Positions 59,855-64,000 of a stretch of DNA of 64,000 nucleotides are shown in pieces; position 1 is the stretch's first letter, and every line of letters begins with the position of its first letter. This stretch comes from Erythrobacter sp. NAP1. Its GTDB lineage: Bacteria > Pseudomonadota > Alphaproteobacteria > Sphingomonadales > Sphingomonadaceae. Under the pieces are notes generated by a model. It was not told where the DNA came from. It searched no databases and saw only the letters and a list, made by a program, of their open reading frames with translations. Location of the stretch: contig NZ_CH672390.1 in assembly GCF_000152865.1 (NCBI RefSeq), positions 1,868,474-1,932,473 on the forward strand, in the 5' to 3' direction. The translations under genes and the position numbers were made by a program.

Positions 59855-60985
59855 CTAGCCCGATCCGCCAGCAAGACCAGCGTATTTCCTGAGCCATCGC
59901 ATATCGATGAAGTGCTTGAGCCGCGAAACCCAGCGGCCCTTCGCTGACAAGCGGCCATAGCTCGCAATCGCGCGGCCATCTCCGGTCGACAATAGGTAAA
60001 TGTTGTTCCAGCGCGGGACGTAGGTTTCGCGAGGCTGCCGCCCTGCCATCACGGCGCGCAAGTTTGCCGCAAGTACAGGTCCGGCAAACACCGCGTGAAC
60101 ACCTGAATGTGGCACATGACGATCTTGCCGGGCGGCAACGTCGCCGACGGCAAATATGTGTGGGTGCGAAAGTGAGCGCTGGTGCTGGTCGATCGCCGCG
60201 AACCCGGCTTCGTCAACTGCGAGCCCGCTTGCCTTCACCCAATCAGGAGCTGCGCTGCCGATCGCCGCGACTATCGTGTCGACAGGCTCGAGAGGCTCTC
60301 CTCCGGCATAAAGTCCGTTCTCGTCGATGCGTGCATCTTCTTGAACGAGCACGATTGATTGCCTCGACAACTCTTCAAGAGCGGTTTTTCTGACGGAGGA
60401 TGAGAATTCAGGGAGCAGACCGGCTGTGCCAGCAACGAGCGCCACCTGCGGCTTTTTCTCAAAACCTGCGCGGTTGCGGAGGGCAAAGGCGAGTTCAACA
60501 CCGCCTGCCCCGCCGCCAATGACCGCAATCCTGGGTGAAGGGCCTAGCGCGTCCATCCTCTCAACGAAGCCTTGGATGGGACGGATATCGATAAGGCGCG
60601 GATCCTTGCCCAAGACATCGCTCGCTTGCCCAACGCCGCCAGTGTCGAGCGAGGCGATGTCAAATTTAACTCGCTCTCCAGCATCGGTTTCGACGCGGCG
60701 AGCATCCGGATCAATCAGGGCGCACCGCCCCTCGACCAAACTCGCACCTGCACGAAGCGCCAACCCGGCCACGTCCACCAGACCCTCATCACGATTGTAG
60801 TGGCCCGAAATCCATCCGGGTACTGTCCCCGAATACCTCAGTTGCCGCGAAGGCGTGAGGATGGTGGCGCGCGGACAGGGCAGCCCATGCCTGATCCAAT
60901 CGGCAAGCACCGCGACATGCGCATGGCCGCCACCGATCAGCAGCAGATGCTCTGGTTTGCCATGTGAGGACGGCATATTCATCAC
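59855..60985 (-). CDS. FAD-dependent pyridine nucleotide oxidoreductase
   Basis: The product is 376 aa. FAD-binding start LLLIGGGHAHVAVLADWIR, second nucleotide fold RIAVIGGGAGGVELAFALRN and the FAVGDVAAR flavin motif near residue 290. GGGHAHV with the following LRYSGTVPGWISG is like the NADH-dehydrogenase-type domain found fused to selenide-water dikinase in some bacteria, but no SelD domain is present. It precedes the TVP38-flavoprotein gene on the same strand (54-base gap). The acceptor is unknown. Confidence 0.88.
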   Translation of the reverse strand: MMNMPSSHGKPEHLLLIGGGHAHVAVLADWIRHGLPCPRATILTPSRQLRYSGTVPGWISGHYNRDEGLVDVAGLALRAGASLVEGRCALIDPDARRVETDAGERVKFDIASLDTGGVGQASDVLGKDPRLIDIRPIQGFVERMDALGPSPRIAVIGGGAGGVELAFALRNRAGFEKKPQVALVAGTAGLLPEFSSSVRKTALEELSRQSIVLVQEDARIDENGLYAGGEPLEPVDTIVAAIGSAAPDWVKASGLAVDEAGFAAIDQHQRSLSHPHIFAVGDVAARQDRHVPHSGVHAVFAGPVLAANLRAVMAGRQPRETYVPRWNNIYLLSTGDGRAIASYGRLSAKGRWVSRLKHFIDMRWLRKYAGLAGGSG

Positions 60986-61081
60986 ACGAAGCCTTCCCTG
61001 ATTGGGCAGCTTGTGTCGAGCGCAAGCTCAGCGTCGCCAGCCATTTTGCAAAAAATGCGGCATCCGGCGCATTTCCTTGCT

Positions 61082-61110
61082 TTGACCGTTCGCCCTCATA
61101 CATCTAAGGC
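61082..61110 (+). promoter_or_regulatory. candidate sigma70-type promoter of the ABC/HlyD operon
   Basis: TTGACC (61082-61087), a 17-base spacer and TAAGGC (61105-61110). The predicted leader is about 110 bases before the first gene at 61227. No operator is recognised. Confidence 0.4.
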
Positions 61111-61226
61111 CTTCTGCAATGCGCCGGCCGTTTGGCTGGCTTCACTGGGACCGTAGAGGGATCATCCGGCTCCAGTAAGCGTTGGTGCATAGATTGAAAC
61201 AAAGCTGACTGGACAGGACAGCATAG

Positions 61227-62936
61227 ATGGCCCTCGAGACCCCTACTCACGGCTCGAAAATTTCGCTGGTCACATTTTTCCGGCACTTCTTCGCAATTCT
61301 GCGGCCCGAGGCCAGTTTCTACTGGTTGGCGGTGGTCTACGGCGTGGGCGTGAGCCTGCTGTCACTAGCGACGCCGATCTCGGTTCAGATGCTCGTCAAC
61401 ACGGTCGCGAACACTGCTCTAACTGCGCCGTTGGTGGTGCTCTCGCTGACACTGTTCGGCCTGCTGATCCTGTTTGGTTTGTTGTACGCGCTTCGTATCC
61501 ATCTGATGGAGCTGTTTCGGCGACGGTTTTACGCCCGAATGGTTGCGGAGATATCGCTGATTGCGGTCTACGCGCAGGATCCGTTCTTCTCCGATCGCAA
61601 ATCGTCAGCGCTGTTCAATCGATATTTTGACGTCGTGAACGTGCAAAAAGCTCTGCCTGTGCTTTTCATTGGCGGCTTCTCGGTCGTGCTTCAGGTCGCA
61701 GTGGGCTTCGTTCTGGTGTCGCTCTATCACCCGTTGTTCCTGGTGTTCACGCTGGTCATGTCGGCACTGATCTGGGTGATCTGGCTGATCTGGGGCGCAA
61801 AGGCGATCCGCACGGGCATCGATTTGAGCCATGCCAAGCACGAGACGGCCAACTGGCTTGAAACGGTCGGCGGTTCGAATGGCTTCTTCAAGTCAGAGCG
61901 CCGGGTCGACTACGCGCTCGACCGGACGGACGAATATACGCACGCCTACCTCGAACAGCACAAACGCCACTTTCGCCAGCACTTTGCCCAGACCCTGGCG
62001 TTCCTGCTGCTCTATGCAGCGGCAAGCGCAGCGTTGCTGGGTCTTGGAGGCTGGCTTGTCATTCAGGGGCAATTGACGCTCGGCCAGCTCGTCGCGGCGG
62101 AACTCGTACTTTCGGTGGCCTTCTTCGGTGTCGCGCAGCTGGGGACCTACCTCACGTACTTCTACGACCTTTGCGCCGCAGTCGAAGAGATCTCTCTGTT
62201 CTACGACGTCGAGCAAGAGCAGCCGACTTCGCAAGACCCTGTCGATCTTAGTGATCACACACTGGTATTCACCGGCGTGAAAGCCAAGGCGCGCAGTGAT
62301 GAGATCACGTTCAACCTCGAAATTCCTAGCGGCGCGATCATCATGGCTGTCGCCCGCCATCATGGCATCCAGCGGCTTTTCACCAACCTTCTGAAGATGC
62401 ACAGACGGCCAGATTCTGGATTTCTCACCATCGGCGGCACCGACTTCCGCGACATCGAGGGATATAACCTCAGGAAAGACGTTCACGTTCTTGAGCGCGC
62501 GACATTCGTCGGCATGACAATCCGCGAATATCTCGCACTGTCATGCCCCGACACGGCGAACCAGCGCATGGTCAAGGCTCTCGAAACCGTCGGGCTCATC
62601 GACACGATGTCGAAGCTAGAAAATGGGCTCGATACACCCATTGCCTACACCGGCTATCCGCTTTCAGCAGTCGAAGTGCAGCAGTTGAAGCTCGCCAACG
62701 CCTTGCTCGAACAACCGCGCATTCTGGTCCTGAGCCCACTGTTCGATCTTGTGAGCGAAAGGCATCTCGCCGCCGCAATTCGGGAACTGCGCGAGCAAGC
62801 TTATTCGACCGTGATCTATTTCTCGAACCGCGAGACCGATTTGGGCTTCGACAAATTCCTTTATCTCGATGTCGAACAGCAGGGCTATTTCGAGGACTTC
62901 GAGCATTTCCATGACGTTGTGGGAGCATCGCAATGA
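61227..62936 (+). CDS. ABC-exporter-like protein with a degenerate ATPase domain
   Basis: The product is 569 aa. Residues about 30-320 look like a type I exporter membrane domain with about six helices (VVYGVGVSLLSLATPISVQM; ALYALRIHLMELFRRRFYAR-like region). Residues about 340-569 align with an ABC ATPase but every catalytic motif is altered: VARHHGIQ (375-382) replaces Walker A, LSAVEVQQ (479-486) replaces LSGGQ, ILVLSP (499-504) has Ser-Pro instead of Asp-Glu, and IYFSNR lacks the switch His. ATP hydrolysis is therefore unlikely. It overlaps the HlyD gene by 4 bases. Confidence 0.88.
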   Translation: MALETPTHGSKISLVTFFRHFFAILRPEASFYWLAVVYGVGVSLLSLATPISVQMLVNTVANTALTAPLVVLSLTLFGLLILFGLLYALRIHLMELFRRRFYARMVAEISLIAVYAQDPFFSDRKSSALFNRYFDVVNVQKALPVLFIGGFSVVLQVAVGFVLVSLYHPLFLVFTLVMSALIWVIWLIWGAKAIRTGIDLSHAKHETANWLETVGGSNGFFKSERRVDYALDRTDEYTHAYLEQHKRHFRQHFAQTLAFLLLYAAASAALLGLGGWLVIQGQLTLGQLVAAELVLSVAFFGVAQLGTYLTYFYDLCAAVEEISLFYDVEQEQPTSQDPVDLSDHTLVFTGVKAKARSDEITFNLEIPSGAIIMAVARHHGIQRLFTNLLKMHRRPDSGFLTIGGTDFRDIEGYNLRKDVHVLERATFVGMTIREYLALSCPDTANQRMVKALETVGLIDTMSKLENGLDTPIAYTGYPLSAVEVQQLKLANALLEQPRILVLSPLFDLVSERHLAAAIRELREQAYSTVIYFSNRETDLGFDKFLYLDVEQQGYFEDFEHFHDVVGASQ

Positions 62937-63979
62937 CCCTGCGCGCCTTGCACATGAAGCATTTCACCGCGCTCCAGAGCGTGCGGACCCCGCGTATCTT
63001 CCGCACGATCTTCGTAACGGTGCTGATTGCGATCGTGCTTGCGGTCCTGTTCCTGATCTATGTCCCCTGGGTCCAGACCACTGGCGGACGCGGAACCGTG
63101 ACGACGCTCAACCCCAATGAGCGCCAGCAGGAAGTCAACGCTTTGGTCTCAGGGCGGATCGAGGAGTGGTATGTCGGAGATGGCAGCCGGGTCCAAAGAG
63201 GAGACCCGATCGTCCGCATCGCCGATATCGACCCAAATTTGCTGCAAAGACTCGAAGCCGAACGTGGGCAGGTCGAGGTTCAGCTCCAGACAGCGCGCAA
63301 CGCGCTCGCGACCGCAGAGATCGACCTTCGGCGTATGCAGGAGCTGTTTCAGGCAGGCCTCGCAGCCCGCCGCGAATATGAGCAGGCGCAAATCCGGGTC
63401 GAAGAAATGCGCGGCAACGTGGCCGCAGCCGAGGCGAGCCTGGTGCGGACAGAGACGAACCTTGCGCGCCAGTCGGAACAATTGATCACGGCCCCTCGCA
63501 ACGGTTTTATCCAGTCTATCAATGCAGGCGACGAAGCGACGTTCATAAGCGCAGGGCAGGTCCTCGCAACATTCGTGCCGGAAACACAGACGCGGGTCGT
63601 CGAAGTGTTCGTCGATGGCCGCGATGTGGCGCTTGTGCAGACCGGCGAAGAAGCCCGGATCGAGTTTGAAGGCTGGCCCGCCGTACAATTCAGCGGATGG
63701 CCCTCGGTCGCGATCGGCACCTTCCCCGGCATTGTCGAGACCGTCGATCAGGTCGCACAGCCGGACGGGCGTTTCCGCGTACTCATCAAGGAAGACCCGA
63801 ATGCCGAAGAAGGCTGGCCGGAAGATCGCTATGCCCGCATCGGGACGGTGGTCCGGGCCTGGATCCTGCTTGAAACTGTGCCTGTCGGATATGAGATCTG
63901 GCGTCAGCTCAACAACTTCCCGCCCGAACTTCCGCCGGTCAGCGCCAACGGCTCAACCAACGGGTCGCAGGGCTACTGA
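62933..63979 (+). CDS. HlyD-family periplasmic adaptor protein
   Basis: The product is 348 aa. One membrane helix at about residues 23-45, then a biotinyl-lipoyl half motif (VNALVSGRIEEWYVGDGSRV), a long coiled-coil hairpin (LEAERGQVEVQLQTARNALATAEI through LVRTETNLARQ) and the second lipoyl half (LITAPRNGFIQSINAG). A beta-barrel domain follows, ending in an unusual Asn/Ser-rich tail. It would bridge the inner-membrane partner to an outer-membrane channel. Overlaps the upstream gene by 4 bases. Confidence 0.93.
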   Translation: MTLRALHMKHFTALQSVRTPRIFRTIFVTVLIAIVLAVLFLIYVPWVQTTGGRGTVTTLNPNERQQEVNALVSGRIEEWYVGDGSRVQRGDPIVRIADIDPNLLQRLEAERGQVEVQLQTARNALATAEIDLRRMQELFQAGLAARREYEQAQIRVEEMRGNVAAAEASLVRTETNLARQSEQLITAPRNGFIQSINAGDEATFISAGQVLATFVPETQTRVVEVFVDGRDVALVQTGEEARIEFEGWPAVQFSGWPSVAIGTFPGIVETVDQVAQPDGRFRVLIKEDPNAEEGWPEDRYARIGTVVRAWILLETVPVGYEIWRQLNNFPPELPPVSANGSTNGSQGY

Positions 63980-63981
63980 TC

Positions 63982-64000
63982 ATGAAGGTCCGCTCTGCCA
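63982..64000 (+). CDS. start of a further gene, truncated by the window
   Basis: An ATG two bases after the adaptor stop opens MKVRSA before the window ends. By position a TolC-type outer-membrane channel would be expected, but nothing in the six codons shows this. The spacing supports a real operon member. Confidence 0.4.

Noticed and set aside
61104-61286. 60-codon leftward frame at the start of the ABC-like gene
   Set aside because: Overlaps the promoter and first codons of the ABC gene and has no ribosome-binding site.

Overview
This 64 kb window is a contiguous photosynthesis gene cluster (PGC) of an aerobic anoxygenic phototrophic alphaproteobacterium, with ordinary chromosomal genes on both sides. 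Gene order and content (bchIDO, crtCDF, bchCXYZ-pufBALM, bchG/bchP/tspO, ppsR/ppaA, bchFNBHLM-lhaA-puhABC-acsF-puhE-hemA), an oxygen-dependent cyclase (acsF), ALA synthase (hemA), TonB-dependent receptors and high GC suggest Sphingomonadales, most likely Erythrobacteraceae (Erythrobacter/Porphyrobacter type). The taxon is an inference from layout and protein families; no rRNA gene is present.

Region 1 (1-15.6 kb) is the non-photosynthetic left flank. It holds a partial exported protein, a TPR protein, a surface lipoprotein followed by a TonB-dependent receptor, an OmpR/PhoB-like regulator with a degenerate receiver domain, an aldo/keto reductase, an SDR, an acyl-CoA dehydrogenase, a ferredoxin-NADP reductase and a complete ferric-iron ABC transporter (solute-binding protein, ATPase, divergent permease) with a Fur-box-like palindrome. 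The iron transporter directly abuts bchI.

Region 2 (15.6-54.0 kb) is the PGC. Rightward units: bchIDO plus a 63-aa membrane protein; crtF; bchCXYZ-pufBALM ending in a strong terminator; bchFNBHLM-lhaA-puhABC-orf113-acsF-puhE-hemA ending in a second strong terminator. Leftward units: crtD-crtC; ppaA(aerR)-ppsR; and bchG-(BCD-family transporter)-bchP-tspO-orf87. These encode Mg insertion into protoporphyrin (BchHID), methylation (BchM), aerobic ring E closure (AcsF), protochlorophyllide reduction (BchNBL), C3 hydration (BchF), chlorophyllide reduction (BchXYZ), BchC oxidation, esterification and tail reduction (BchG, BchP), late carotenoid steps (CrtC, CrtD, CrtF), the reaction centre (PufL, PufM, PuhA), LH1 (PufB, PufA) and assembly factors. 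No pufQ, pufX, pufC, puc, crtA, crtB, crtE, crtI or bchE is seen in the window. Five intergenic regions carry TGT-N12-ACA-like PpsR sites; at bchC, bchF and bchG these overlap well-spaced -35 elements.

Region 3 (54.0-64.0 kb) is the right flank: a lipoprotein cytochrome c convergent with hemA (a possible electron donor to a reaction centre that lacks PufC), a DUF1499-like membrane protein, a CDP-alcohol phosphatidyltransferase, a CNT nucleoside transporter, a TVP38-type membrane domain fused to a mercuric-reductase-like flavoprotein, a second FAD oxidoreductase, and an operon coding for an ABC-exporter-like protein whose ATPase motifs are all degenerate, a HlyD-type adaptor and the first codons of a further gene.

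No tRNA, rRNA, CRISPR array, insertion sequence or prophage was seen. I found no convincing wholly new system. The best leads are the ATPase-dead ABC/HlyD operon, the repeated PpsR operator architecture with a predicted leaderless bchG, and the atypical regulator next to the TonB receptor locus.
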